Shown in pieces: positions 37,191-47,791 of a stretch of DNA of 64,000 nt. Positions within the stretch are counted from its first letter, which is position 1; every line of letters begins with the position of its first letter. Position numbers and translations under genes: made by a program. The notes under the pieces were generated by a model. The model did no database searches. It was not told the DNA's origin and saw only the letters and a program-made list of their open reading frames with translations. The stretch is from assembly GCF_002994745.2 (NCBI RefSeq), contig NC_037094.1:24715001-24779000 (forward strand), read 5' to 3'. Origin of the DNA: Rosa chinensis. Its lineage: Eukaryota > Streptophyta > Magnoliopsida > Rosales > Rosaceae.

Positions 37191-38777
37191 TGTTCAATAG
37201 TAACTATATTGTAGAATAATTAAGTGATACTTGAGCAACATCTAATGTAAACTGAGTTCAGTGGAAAGGATTTGCACACTCTCTCAGTTCAGTGGAAAAT
37301 GCTGGCACGGAAAATTTGCTGTCCATGTCAAGCCACCAAGCCGTTGGTGCAATCAATGCATTCTTATGGTCTTATGGACTCTAGAAATCTAGAATCGATG
37401 GCTAATGGCAACATAAGATGGCATAACTCTGTACCAATAAATTGCAAAAAAATATTTCCAATGGTACAAGTATGGACTTCCAAAGAAAATTAAGCATCCG
37501 TACATTTTATTGGTTTACTGTATAAAATGGCCCAATCACCATTTCAAGGGGAGCCACATAATTTCATACAAATTGCTAAGAATGCAATGCAAGGTTACTT
37601 AAAATTTCTCTGTAACAGCACACCATCTTACATGGGTACACGGTATATAAGTATAATATTAATGTGCAAGCCTACAACTGTACTGATAGCTTATAGACCA
37701 TAATCAATATAAGAAGCCTTATATGGCTTTCTATCAACTAACTACAAAGAGGCAATTCAGTTTATTGTAAAACTACTTTAAAAATATCGGTTATGCAAGT
37801 AAGCTTATAGTGTCATTTGGAAATAACTTGGGGAGTCCACTAATAACTAGACAAAACTAGAGTGATCAAGACTCACCTAACTGTAAAAGATGAAGGCAAG
37901 AGAGCTCCAGAAAGTAATTACTGCAGAAATTCACAAGACTCACAGCCCTATGAACTGAACTAAACCCATAATAACTTCCTTGTGCCTCACCAAGTTGTCC
38001 TAAAAGCAAGGGTTAAGTCCATAGTACTAAATAACCCATAACAACTTCTTGTGCCTCACCAAGTTGCAGTCCAAATAAAAACCTCACTGGAAGTAGCAAC
38101 TAATATGATTTTACCTTCCAGACAAGTATATTGACATCGTGTTGCTGCACCATAGAGGTTTGGACTGACTTGTTGTTATGCACCAACAAGTATCAAGATC
38201 AATAATTCAATTTTCAAAAAGAAAAAACAAGAATTCAACTTATTAGAGCATAAGATATATAATAAAACTGGACTTTGTTGCACTGAATTTAGGTGGTGAT
38301 GGCTAGTGAACTGTGATCATCTGGTTCTAGTCTGAATCAATGAAAAAATGATTTTCAAATCATTTCTGTCAAAGTATTCGTTATTCAGCTTCAATCTTAG
38401 GTGTGGCCAACATAATACTTTTGGCATGTAATCAAAATTCAATCAAAACACCATGTCTATATTTGAGTCACAGCACTGCTGACAGCATCTTTAAATCACT
38501 CAGATTGCAAAGTTTTTAATTTATTATAGGGACCTTTTTAAAAAAAAAAAATGAAAGAGGGGAAATACAAAACAGTGGATAAGAAATCCTAATCAACTAA
38601 GAACTGACAGAAAAACACAAGAACAGACAACAACAAATAGATCAAAACAAAGACACCAGTGACTTGCAATGATCAATTACAAATGAGTCCAGTAACCACA
38701 AATTGGATCTTCTGTGATACATATAGGAAACACTCAAAAAGAAAAGATTGCAGAATTTTTCACACAATACCTCTTTT

Positions 38778-38867
38778 GGTTGAATCATACCAGAAACTTC
38801 CAGAACACTACTTGCATCTTTGTCGCCAAATAAGCTATCTAGAGAATCTGATTTCTGCACATCCTAT
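38778..38867 (-). pseudogene. Exon-like block of unknown origin in the CACTA element
   Basis: After an AG, the frame reads KSDSLDSLFGDKDASSVLEV and then SGMIQPKE up to a GT. It has balanced codon use and splice borders like a real exon. It does not match the next Argonaute exon. I do not recognise the source gene. Confidence 0.45.
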
Positions 38868-38949
38868 TCAGTCAGAAATAGGTAAAATATAAGCATATTT
38901 TCTTCTTTCCAACGAAAAGTGAAAAGTATAAAATATATTATGGTATTAC

Positions 38950-39198
38950 CTATAGATATGGCCATTGTGCTTCTTTTGTAACTGTACAAAATTCAAATAT
39001 AGGCAGTCAGGTATACAACTTACTCAGCTTCTTTACAACCATAGAAAAACAACAGAACCAGAAAACAAAAAATAACACATAAGAATGAACACAAGTATAC
39101 TTACACATATGATACAGAATGAACAAGTTCTTGCAAGTCATCCACTGAGAAGCCAAGTTCATCATATACAACATGATAATGAGTAGGACATCCAGGTA
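38950..39198 (-). pseudogene. Captured Argonaute (AGO4-clade) PIWI exons
   Basis: Two exons with normal splice sites: 39198-39105 and 38981-38950. The first reads PTHYHVVYDELGFSVDDLQ and then ELVHSVSYV. The second continues in frame YKRSTMAISI across the junction. This is the conserved C-terminal PIWI region of AGO4/6/9-type Argonautes (family forms P-T-H-Y-H-V and Y-Q-R-S-T-x-A-I-S), the slicers of RNA-directed DNA methylation. Intron positions are kept, so genomic DNA was captured. The rest of the PIWI domain and all other Argonaute domains are absent. Clade assignment rests on about 40 residues. Confidence 0.78.
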
Positions 39199-39896
39199 CT
39201 GAAGCTTCTGTTCATTTAGCAATAATTCATGCTATGCCTATAATTTCCATAAACACCAAAGAGAGATTCAATGCACTTTCTCGATTCAACTAATTTAGTG
39301 GATAAAAATCTTTAGAGAACATCCAGCTCAAAAACAACAAGATTCCAAAGTTCATTCCTTTCTAACCTAAACTGCAACTAAAAGCCACCCAAAAACTTAC
39401 AGTTTCATTTACAGCGAATAAAACACAACTCAAAAGGTTGCATCTTTACACAATCTAACAACAAAGCAAGCTCCAATCAACCAATTTACGCACAAAGCTT
39501 CATACTTCAAATTTAAAAATAAAATAAAAAAAAATCTTGCATAATTTATACCGTTTCTTTGCAAAATTATACCCCAACGACATCGAAATCTTCCATGCAA
39601 AAGGGGCACAAAAACTCAACCTTTATCTCATCGTCTCCTTATGTTTCCTCGTGTCCGAACAGATCTGCAATCACCCACAAAAACCCATCAGCACCTATCA
39701 AACCCAAACAAAAACCCAAATTCAAAATTCCAATTCGGTAAAAAAAAAAAAAAAAGGAAACGGATCGAGATTGGTACCCCTCGTGTTTGAGGACGAGAAG
39801 AAATTGCTCTACAAATCAGAGTCCATTCCAATGAAATTACAAAAAAATTAGGTTAAATTGAAATCCTAGAATACAAAGATAGATTAAAGACGAGAG

Positions 39897-39941
<45 letters not shown>

Positions 39942-39942
39942 T
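39897..39942. repeat. TA and GA microsatellites
   Basis: About 11 AT units followed by about 10 AG units, inside the CACTA element. Confidence 0.95.
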
Positions 39943-40224
39943 AAAGGCGAGTTTGTGTGAGTGTTAGAGGAAGCGACCAAGAAATTGCGTGAGAGAGAAC
40001 ACAACAGAGACTCTCTACCCAAGCTTGGCGGCGCCCAGAATCTGTCAACCCAGAGTGAATGAAACACCTTTCTCTATTTGAGGAGAGTTTCAATTGAAGA
40101 GGGAAATCGAAAATTGGGGGAGGAGGGAAGTGAAATTTGGGGAGGGAAACGAAAACGCGAAGTACATTGCAGTGTGCCGCGTTTTGTTATTTCAATAGAA
40201 TTTTAGTTTTTAATTGGAGAGCGA

Positions 40225-40425
40225 GGTGGAGAGCTAGGGTCGGTGAGGTTGAGAGGGTGAGGGGGATTAAGGGTGAGAGCGATGGTGAGTTAGAGGGAGA
40301 CGTAGAGCGATGGTGATTAAAGGCGATGATGATTGAGGGTGAGAGCGATGGTGAGTTGGAGGGAGACCGAGAGCGATGGTGATTGAGGGTGAGAGCGATG
40401 GTAAGTCGGAGGGAGGCCGAGAGCA
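40225..40425. repeat. Degenerate GAGAGCGATGGTGA repeats
   Basis: Five to six imperfect head-to-tail copies of a unit containing GGTGAGAGCGATGGTGA near the right end of the CACTA element. Confidence 0.7.
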
Positions 40426-40584
40426 ATTTGGGAGGGAGAGTTTGACCCAAATTTTTAGCTAAGGGAGGGAACTCGGGTTAACTGCTAGGTTTGGGTGTTT
40501 TTTTTTTTTTGGCTGAAAGGTTTTGGGTGTTTTGAGAGGGGAAAAAAATAAATATAAATTAATGATTGTTTTTTTTTTTTTCAT

Positions 40585-40765
40585 TATTCAGACAACATAT
40601 ATCCTTGTTAGTGTTGTCTGAAATCTCTCAAATTTACGAAAGGATCTTGTGTTGGATGAGTAGAGATGAGACGACAGGTTTAAAAAATCTGTCGTCTGAC
40701 TAACTCAGACAACAGCAAAAACTCATGTGTTGTCTGATGGCTGTCGTGTGATTAAGTTATTCTAG
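40585..40765 (+). repeat. CACTA subterminal repeats, right end
   Basis: Short array of TCAGACAACA and CTGTCGTCTGA copies in the orientation opposite to the left end. Confidence 0.85.
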
Positions 40766-40770
40766 TAGTG

Positions 40771-41542
40771 CGTCTGTTTCTCTGAGGAGATGTTCGAAGC
40801 TGCCCACCTCTGTGATGAGTTCTCCCATCGATTGAATCATGCTGCCATGCTGCTTCTTTCGTTGACGTGGTTCCAAACCCTTGACCGCCAGCTTGACTAA
40901 CTCTTTCTCAGGCAGGATGACGTTCAGCTTGGCTTTCTGAATTTGAAAGCGCTAAAGATAGGACACAGCGAACTCTGTAGGATTCTGGGCCATCTGGGTG
41001 AGAGAAGCCAAGTCTACCTCAGGCTCAATAGATCCGAAAGTTTCTTGGAAAAGCATTTCCATCGCGGGCCAATCCGCCACTGTTCCTAGTTGAAGCTTGG
41101 AAAACCATCTGAAGGCAGCTCCTGACAGAGAAGTACCAAAGATCCTGTATTTGGGAATATCATCATTCTGGTATTGGCCGCATTGTACCCTAAACCTAGC
41201 CAGATGGGTCGCCGCGTCCTTAGTGTCTTCCCCTGAAAAAGTAGAAAATATGATATTCTTATAGCCCCTGGGAAAAGGTGCGAGCATGATATGTGGTGGG
41301 AAGGGTCCCTCATAGACCCCATCCGGCTGGGCCCTAGGGTTAGCCAACCTGATCATCTCCTCTACCTCATCACGTCTTACATATTCTGGACCCGGAAGAG
41401 GAGGTGGTGTCGCTACAGTCTGGCGAGTAGCCTGTAAAGGCATTGCTTGGTTTACATTCGCCGGCCCTTCTCCGACATGTACAACGCGGGTTGTAGCCTG
41501 TTGCTGAAGAGTCACTGCTGGCATAGGCGTCTCCTTTGACAA
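40771..41542 (-). pseudogene. Gypsy gag capsid domain
   Basis: Opens MSKETPMPAVTLQQQATTRV. The retrotransposon Gag domain is clear at IFGTSLSGAAFRWFSKL and MLFQETFGSI. After AVSYL comes a TAG. The same frame then continues with VILPEKELVKLAVKGLEP to the CACTA border at 40770. Confidence 0.88.
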
Positions 41543-41635
41543 GGCTGTTATCTTAATAGGGTTGCCGGAGTGGTCAATCCCGTAATAACTTCCTGGCAGT
41601 TCTTGGTATACATTTTCTGCCCCATCGCTGTCGTA

Positions 41636-42235
41636 CTAAACGAACGTAGCAGAGTTGGATGTAGTTGCCTGATGCTTCTGTCTGGTGGCCTGTTCGCTTG
41701 ACGAGGTAGTCTTTTCCTTGTTGCCGCCGATAACCAGAGCTTGCTCTTTATTTTTTAGTAGTGTAGTAGCAACAGTAGCAAAGGGAGAAGCAGTATTGCT
41801 GCTAGTCCTCTCCTGCTGATTTGGCAGCACGTAGTTGCCCGAACCAGATGGCTGGCCAAGAGAACTAAGGATAGCGTTAGGATCCCCTAAAGCCTTGTTC
41901 AAGACTTCTCTCGCTTGGTTCAATTCTGCTCTTTGCATGGCCACCTCAGTTACGAGGTTAGTGCTATCCTTGCGAAGACCTGCCATATCTGACGCGGTCT
42001 GCTTAGTTTGGTTCGTGATAGCCTCCATGATTTCTCTCTGGCACTGATTCTGCTCGCTAGCGATACCCGCGGCATGGGCCCTTACTGCATTCTCTGATTG
42101 TGCGATCTGTTGTCTAGTATCCTCTGCATGTCGGGTAATGCGTTGATCTAGTTCGCGTATGAGTTGATCTGTCTTCGCGGTCTCCCTTTCAAAATCAGCG
42201 GCTATCTTCTTGCGATGATTTTCAATATTCTCCAT
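41636..42235 (-). pseudogene. Gypsy gag N-terminal coiled-coil region
   Basis: 199 codons opening MENIENHRKKIAADFERETA, with long Glu/Gln/Ala/Arg heptads to about residue 100, then a Ser/Thr/Gln-rich tail. It sits between the leader and the capsid part. A further short frame (42356-42589) upstream may be the original start. Stops separate all three. Confidence 0.65.
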
Positions 42236-42604
42236 GATGATCGCGAACCTTAACTCGGAGGTCGCTCCCTCTGGAATAGGCTTCGCAATGAAAGCCTCTC
42301 TTTCTCCGCTCTCCGCTGTGGTGGTGACAGTGGTGGGGAGAACAGGCTTGCTGGCCTAATTAGTATTGACACTCTGACCCTCAGTAATGGTCGGGTGATT
42401 CTCTGCCCGTTCAGTTGACATGTTGGGTGATTGGGAGTGACGAGAGAATCTTTGAGTCACTTGTTCTTCAGAAAGACCACGGCAGTCCACGCGAGAATGC
42501 GGTCTGTAACTGGAGGTCTTATGCTTTGAGCAGCTAGCGTAAATCTTTTGGTAAGGGTTTTCGCTAGACTTCCCAATGGTTACGTTCACGAAAAGACACT
42601 ATTG

Positions 42605-42625
42605 CGGTCCCACTGGGCGTGCCAA
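42605..42625 (-). promoter_or_regulatory. Gypsy primer-binding site
   Basis: On the minus strand TGGCACGCCCAGTGGGACC lies two bases after the 5' LTR. The leading TGG pairs with a tRNA CCA end. I could not name the tRNA with certainty. Confidence 0.6.
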
Positions 42626-42627
42626 AA

Positions 42628-43398
42628 TGTTTAGCTCCAAAACCAGTTGGCGTGCAAACTGTCTCTTTTGAGCGTATGTGCAGGCGTGCCAGCACCGTGG
42701 GGTGCAGGCGTGCCAGCACCGTGGGGTGCAGTCGTCGGGGGAATCCCTTGACCTGACTTCTTCTTCAAGCGTTGTGGACGAGGAGAGCACAACCTCACCA
42801 CAAGGTTCTTCTCTAGCCTTTCGAGAAAGGACTTCTTGCCTTACGGGTAAGGACTTTGGCTATGATCTCTTCGCGTCACCAAATCGATACTCAATGTTGT
42901 AGGTTGAGTAGAGCAATCACTAGGAAGTTTGGAGAAAGCACGGGTTTTGCTAAAGCGTGACTTTAGCTTCGCGGGGTTGCGAGGGCATTACCCTTGCTTG
43001 GCTGGTAGTATCTGTGGCAGTAGCACTGACAGTCAGCTGGGGGAGACTAGGACAGAAAGTACGGTCGCCGGGTTTCAACAGGGTTGAAGGTTTGCTCATA
43101 GGAGGCTTTGTAATCACTGGGATTGATTGATTCGAGAGAGGTCTTTCACTTTGCCGCTTAACCCTGTATTTATACACCTAGGGTTTCAACTGCTCCTTGC
43201 CTTAGAAGGATTATTAATTGAGGTTTCCTATTCAATTTCTGCTACTCGATTCCAATAAGGTTTCGTCTTCTTTATGGATCACGGAATGGGCGAAGCTATA
43301 CCCCAAACCCTAGTAGGCTTATTTTTGGGCCGCAGGTATCGGCCCACTGGATCAAATCCACCAAAGGATCTTGCCAAAAATACTTTTGGGCTCAAACA
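42628..43398 (-). repeat. Gypsy 5' LTR (771 bp)
   Basis: Partner of 27608-28325. The 25-bp unit around 42684-42730 is doubled here. Base differences are few, so the insertion is fairly young. Confidence 0.95.
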
Positions 43399-43403
43399 GT
43401 TTG

Positions 43404-44728
43404 AATGAATGCATTCACTTCTTGCGTTAGTATATGAAGGTGAAAATAACAAATAACTTCAAATGTAAATTATAATATCTATTCATACAAGTTTGGCTAG
43501 GGATTTCAACCCTGGCGCCAACAAAGTAACTACTCACTCATAGTCATACAAATTGGCATCAAATCTATAAAGTAAATCAAGGTAAATTAAAGAGTTAAGG
43601 GAAAAAGAACTAGTTGAAGCTTGACAAATCAATAGATAGCTTCTCCTTCATTTTTCTCCTTAAATGCTCCTTGAATCCTCCTTGATGGTGGAATGGATGG
43701 ATGATGAACTTCTTGATGGTGATGATGAATGGAATGGTGATGAAGATAAGATGCTCCTTTGGCTAACTTTGAGTGGTAGTGATGGAGTAATGGTGGTGGT
43801 GATGGAGGTTGAGGAGTATGGATATTATGGGTTTGGATTTTGGGAGGTGGATATGGAGGTTTTATGAAGGAGATGAAGAGAGAAAGAAGATCTAATGGGG
43901 TGGAATGGGTGATATGAGTGGTGTAATGAAGGGATGTTTATATAGAGAAGAGAAAGAGGAGTATGATAGTGGAAATAATGATGAAAGTAAAATAAATGAG
44001 GTGGAGTATGATAGTGGAAGTATGGACGTGGAGTATGATAGTGGAAGTAATGATTAAAGAGAGTAGAAAAACATGGCCAAAGGAAAAGAGAAGAGCATCT
44101 AAGCTCTCTTTATTGTGAGTGGGAGACATGAAAATGATGAGTGCTGAGCTGGTTTTAAGTCACTTTCTGCCCCTTAATTCCTTCAATTAATTCTCCACTA
44201 AGACTTCAGAATGGGCCTCTAACTTCTTCATATCAAATGTTCCTCCATGAGTGTAGATCATCCTGGTAAAATTTTAAAGTTAAATTCACTGTGGTTTGGT
44301 CGTAAATGCTTCTGAAATACTTACAGGTCAGGTTTTCCAGTTTTCGTCTTTCAGAAAATTGGACTGACTGTTTGAAGGCTTTCCACTAAAAACTAGCTCC
44401 GGAACTCTTCATTACAAATGATCCTTAGGATGTCTACGATGAAACTGGAAAGTTTTAACTTATTTGGAGTTCTTTTGGTCAGGCGGCTACCCCTCCTTTC
44501 TTGTCTAGCTCACTTTCTCTTAGCCGGAGTAGAAAAATGTCTAGCTCACTTTCTCTTCTCCGTTATTTCCTAACATGATAAGGAAAATAAATATATATAA
44601 ATAAAGACAAAGATTAAGTAAAGTACAAGACTAGGAAAATAATGAAATTGGATTAGTCAACATCAAATTGGACTTTAGAACAAGTAATTTTCATGTTTTA
44701 TGGCACAAATATGTATATGAATTATGAT
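43404..44728. other. Right half of the unclassified element
   Basis: Contains purine-rich GATGGTGATGATGAATGG-like runs (43660-43870), which give spurious acidic frames. The stretch 44180-44450 resembles LTR-type sequence. No gene. Confidence 0.4.
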
Positions 44729-45442
44729 CCAACAGATGCCCCTTGGACCGGAACCCACGCCTGCCCAAACCACAGAGAGGCTTCAAACCAGAAACAGAGC
44801 CGGATCCACTGTCAAACTTTGAGCCACTGCATATCCGAGAAGCCAGAGAACTATAAGTCACCGTCACCCATCTGGCAGCCTCACAACGACGGCGAGGCAA
44901 GCCCCATACCGATGAGGAGCGCCGCCGGACGGGAGGAGCTCTGCTAACCTTCGACCTCTAGTGTTGGAGATTCTAGTATTGACCTATAATTCACATTAAT
45001 AGTTATATAGCTAATTATACTAGAATACCATATTTTCTCTTTGCGAGGTGAAAATATATGCGTCTGTATGAGGTAAAACACTCATGCTTGCATATTTTTT
45101 GGTTAAATTGATTTCGAGTTCTTTAATTTTACCTCGTGGTTAGGTTGACTTGATGTTTTAAGTTTTATATTGTTTAGTTGTGTTCATTTTATATTTATTC
45201 ATAATTTTTGGAATGATTATGTATTATTAATAATTTAAATTTCAATAATTGAAAAATTAAAAATAATAATAATGAAAATGGGTCATTGACCCAAAGCACA
45301 AAAATGATCCAAAATTATCTCACTTACCCCAGCAACAGATTTTTGTTCCCACCTACATAATATAACAACAAATAACTATTTTTCCCTTAATCTAATTAAG
45401 AAATTACATCATGCCACTCTCTATCTATCTCATCCTTCCGGC

Positions 45443-45443
<1 letters not shown>

Positions 45444-45478
<35 letters not shown>

Positions 45479-45494
45479 CTCTCTCTCTCTCTCC
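45444..45494. repeat. TA and TC microsatellites
   Basis: About 14 TA units followed by about 10 TC units at the border of the GC-rich block. Confidence 0.95.
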
Positions 45495-45730
45495 ATAATG
45501 TGGAGGACGAACTGGGCAAGAGTTGCGAGGGCTCCTCCATCGGCGCGGTTGCACTCGAGCTTGCCACCGTAGTTGCCGTTGATCGGAGTTCCGACGAGGT
45601 GCAAAATCAGTGTTGTCGTCGTCTTCTTCCTCTCAGCCAGCTCAGGCATGTGTATGTTTATTTGAGACTTTCAGATTTCAATGTCTTCCTCCGTCTCCGC
45701 CGAGCCAAGGAGTATAGGTCGCTCATCCTT
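45494..45730 (-). pseudogene. Possible captured coding fragment in the MULE
   Basis: A GC-rich block with an uninterrupted minus-strand frame reading LVGTPINGNYGGKLECNRA and then DGGALATLAQFVLH. The abrupt GC shift and open frame fit captured exon DNA. I do not recognise the source protein. Confidence 0.35.
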
Positions 45731-46149
45731 TCCTATTTACCGGAATTTCAGTCGAATCAATGATAAGAAATGGAGAGAGTAAATGTGAAAAAAAATGAGG
45801 ATTTGATGATGAGAAGAACTGAAGAAGAATGGGTTGAGAGTTCTTGTCGTTGTTGATGATGGACACGGTCTTTGTATGAGAGAAGAAAGAGGAAGGAAGT
45901 GACTGGAAGACTGAGAGAACAACACACCTAAGGACTAATTGCATGGTGGACTGATGACGTGTGTCCGTTGTTTGTGTCAATTCTTTGTTTGTGTGTCTGC
46001 TGTAAGTTCTTTTTTTTGTGGGTCTATTGCTCTAAGTTCATATGGATGCTGTAGGTGTCAACACAGAACAAGTTTAATCAGTTTTATAGAATTACACAAC
46101 AAGTTGGAAACAAATTTACTAATGAAGATAGTGTAAACTTTTATTAGCT

Positions 46150-46480
46150 TTTATTGGAGGTAGTGTTTTATTGGAGGGCAATAAAGGGCTATTGGGGGGC
46201 AATAAATATTTTGAATTGATGTAATCTCCTTTTTTTTTACTTAATCAAAGTTTTATTTGTCTAATTTTAAGGAGATTAGTTCCCATTCCAACGACCGAAA
46301 GTTTTATTGGGGGCAATAAACGTCTATTGGGGGGCAATACAGATTTATTCAAGGGGCAATAAACCTCTCCGGCCCCATATGAAATCTCCAACAACCTCTT
46401 TGGTGACTTTCAGTGAGGTTTCATAAACCTCTATTGCCCCTCTATTGGGGGGCAATAAAGGTTTGTTGGGGGCAATAAAC
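46150..46480 (+). repeat. GGGGGGCAATAAA-type repeat array
   Basis: About eight irregularly spaced copies of CTATTGGGGGGCAATAAA and shortened forms, on both strands. A related array (GGGGGGCAGTAGACA) lies in the MULE at 57611. Confidence 0.85.
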
Positions 46481-46865
46481 ATTTTTGGCGACCTATGAGA
46501 TTTCCGACGACGTATTTGGGGAACTCCAACGAGGTTTTCAGAGAAGTTTGGTGGGCGGCGGCCGGTGACAGGATTACGGTGACCGGTGGCCTGAATTCGC
46601 CAATAGTTGGCCGGATTCCGATGATCGGTGACCGGAATCTGGCAACCGGTGACGGGATTCCAAAGAAGTCTCTTATGGCTTCTTTCTCTATGTAACAAAG
46701 GGGTGAGAGTTAAATAGTCTTAAAAAAAAAAACCCATAACTGGGTATTAGAGAAGACCTTATTAGAATCTTCATAGGTAAAGGGGAATTAAAAAAACTTA
46801 ATGGAGTAAGTGAGAAAAAAAAAATCCCTAGAATTAGGGTAAATGGACAAAATCCCAATGAAAAT

Positions 46866-47215
46866 TTCACAAAATCAAGTAATTTAAATTTGTTTCATTT
46901 CTTCACCTGAAGGGACAAATTGCACAGAACAAATAGTCAATGGACCACAATTAATAAATAAAAAGTGACTAGACTGCATCCATTATTGAACTACGAAATT
47001 GGACCTTCATTTAAATTCCTCTTATTTTTTTTGGATAAAAATGAAATTAATAAGCCTCAATTTAATAGGAGCCTTTGATATATTTTTTTCCCTCAAATAT
47101 GAGTCGTCTGATTCAAATAATATCTATTGCTGTTAAAAAAAAAAAATCTGATATCAGAACCGTCCATATAAAATGGAAGGGTCACAGCTGTCTAAAACAT
47201 AACCGTTGTAAATTC
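46866..47215. other. Intergenic, nothing recognised
   Basis: AT-rich with homopolymer runs. No coding or repeat signature that I can name. Confidence 0.4.
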
Positions 47216-47474
47216 ACTTTGGTTAGCAGGGGACATGTATATTAGGTGGGGCCCACCACAGCAATCCAAATTCATGGATGTCTTCTCTCTCCAGCGCATT
47301 ATGGCGCATGCACGTCATCTTTTTCAACCTCACCATCCGGCACGTTTCGTTCAGAGTTGGGCTGACCCAGCCCACATGTGTGGCCCCAATCACTATAGCC
47401 CAGTCTTGGTTCTGAAAAAGTCCTACATATATAGGACTTGGTCTGAGTCTAAGTTCTATATTCCAAGACCACAC

Positions 47475-47720
47475 TCTAAGAAATTTGACCTTTTGCAACG
47501 GGTTTATCTGCAAAGAGCCAAAATTCCTTGTATTTGGTGTGAGTATGCAAAGAATATTGCAGTTCCTTGTATGTGTTTGAGGGAAGAGAGATTCTTAGGT
47601 GTGGAACCCATACCAACTCATTTTTTCAACCAACCACTCAAAATGCGATACCTCTGCAATTTTTTTCCATGCTGGCATCTGATGAAAAAGGCTCCAAAAT
47701 TGAAAATTAAAATCAATCAT
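47475..47720 (+). repeat. Inverted repeat, left arm
   Basis: Its reverse complement recurs at about 51495-51725. Shared blocks include ATACCAACTCATTT, CCACTCAAAAT and CTCTGCAATTTTTTTCCA. It also carries CCTTGTATTTG units like those at the ends of the CACTA element near 51.8-56.9 kb. To its right the sequence GGATTGTAGTG (47778-47788) looks like a CACTA terminus. Confidence 0.8.
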
Positions 47721-47791
47721 CCCGCCCAGAATTTTATGAAAATACAAGGACAGAATATGATTTTCTGGAAAACGGGGATTGTAGTGCACTG

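Larger units (their letters stand above)
36053..40770. mobile_element. CACTA transposon (4.7 kb) nested in gypsy gag
   Basis: Starts CACTATACCACAAAATTAATC-like and ends with the complement of CACTACTAGAATAAC. Flanked by the 3-bp duplication CGT (36050-36052 and 40771-40773). Subterminal CAGACAAC / TTGTCTGA repeats are the same family as in the element at 3559-11318. No transposase is visible, so it is non-autonomous. The interior is mostly AT-rich and carries an Argonaute fragment and another exon-like block. It is the youngest layer of this nest, since it cuts an otherwise continuous gag. Confidence 0.92.
27608..43398 (-). mobile_element. Ty3/gypsy element (Tat-like), complete by LTRs but pol-deleted
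   Basis: LTRs at 27608-28325 and 42628-43398 start TGTTTGGCTCC or TGTTTAGCTCC and end GCTCAAACA. The 5-bp duplication GTTTG flanks the whole element (27603-27607 and 43399-43403). On the minus strand, from the right: primer site, long Gag with coiled coil, knuckle, protease, start of RT. Nearly all of RT, RNase H and integrase is missing. An antisense multi-exon gene with a plant mobile domain occupies the left third. A long Gag and an extra antisense gene between pol and the 3' LTR are known habits of the Tat lineage. A CACTA element of 4.7 kb sits in gag. Confidence 0.92.
26902..44728. mobile_element. Unclassified element, second layer of the nest
   Basis: The LINE-like sequence on the two sides rejoins cleanly across CCAAC (26897-26901 and 44729-44733), which looks like a 5-bp TSD. 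The inserted sequence begins TTGTTAGCAAAATAGTC and contains the phrase GTCGAACCCACGAGGATTAG. That phrase is often seen near the ends of plant non-autonomous LTR elements. Its own net length is about 2.0 kb (26902-27607 and 43404-44728). The ends are neither a clear TG-CA pair nor inverted repeats, so class is unresolved. A solo LTR or small non-autonomous LTR element is my guess. Confidence 0.45.
26293..45015 (-). mobile_element. LINE-like retroposon, outermost layer of the second nest
   Basis: Flanked by the 16-bp duplication TATACTAGAATACCAT (26277-26292 and 45016-45031), with a short T run at the left edge, as expected for an A tail on the minus strand. Its own sequence is 26293-26901 and 44734-45015. 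The left part includes the complement of an L1-type 3' region, and the GC-rich part (26680-26900, 44740-44950) has open frames without a known domain. A 5'-truncated L1 is the best fit. No RT is present. Confidence 0.65.
45280..46856. mobile_element. 1.6-kb MULE, family A (first copy)
   Basis: Flanked by the 9-bp duplication AATGAAAAT (45271-45279 and 46857-46865). The ends are GGGTCATTGACCC and the complement of GGGATTTTGTCC. The inner inverted-repeat block TCTCACTTACCCCA is shared with the complement of the right end. It has a TA/TC microsatellite, a GC-rich ORF-like block (45494-45730) and a GGGGGGCAATAAA repeat array. Layout and repeat match the element at 57611-59228. There is no transposase; it is Pack-MULE-like. 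Confidence 0.85.

Noticed and set aside
43660..43870. Acidic ORF rich in Met, Asp and Val
   Set aside because: It is produced by GATGGTGATGATGAATGG low-complexity sequence, and the opposite strand shows the same repetitiveness.
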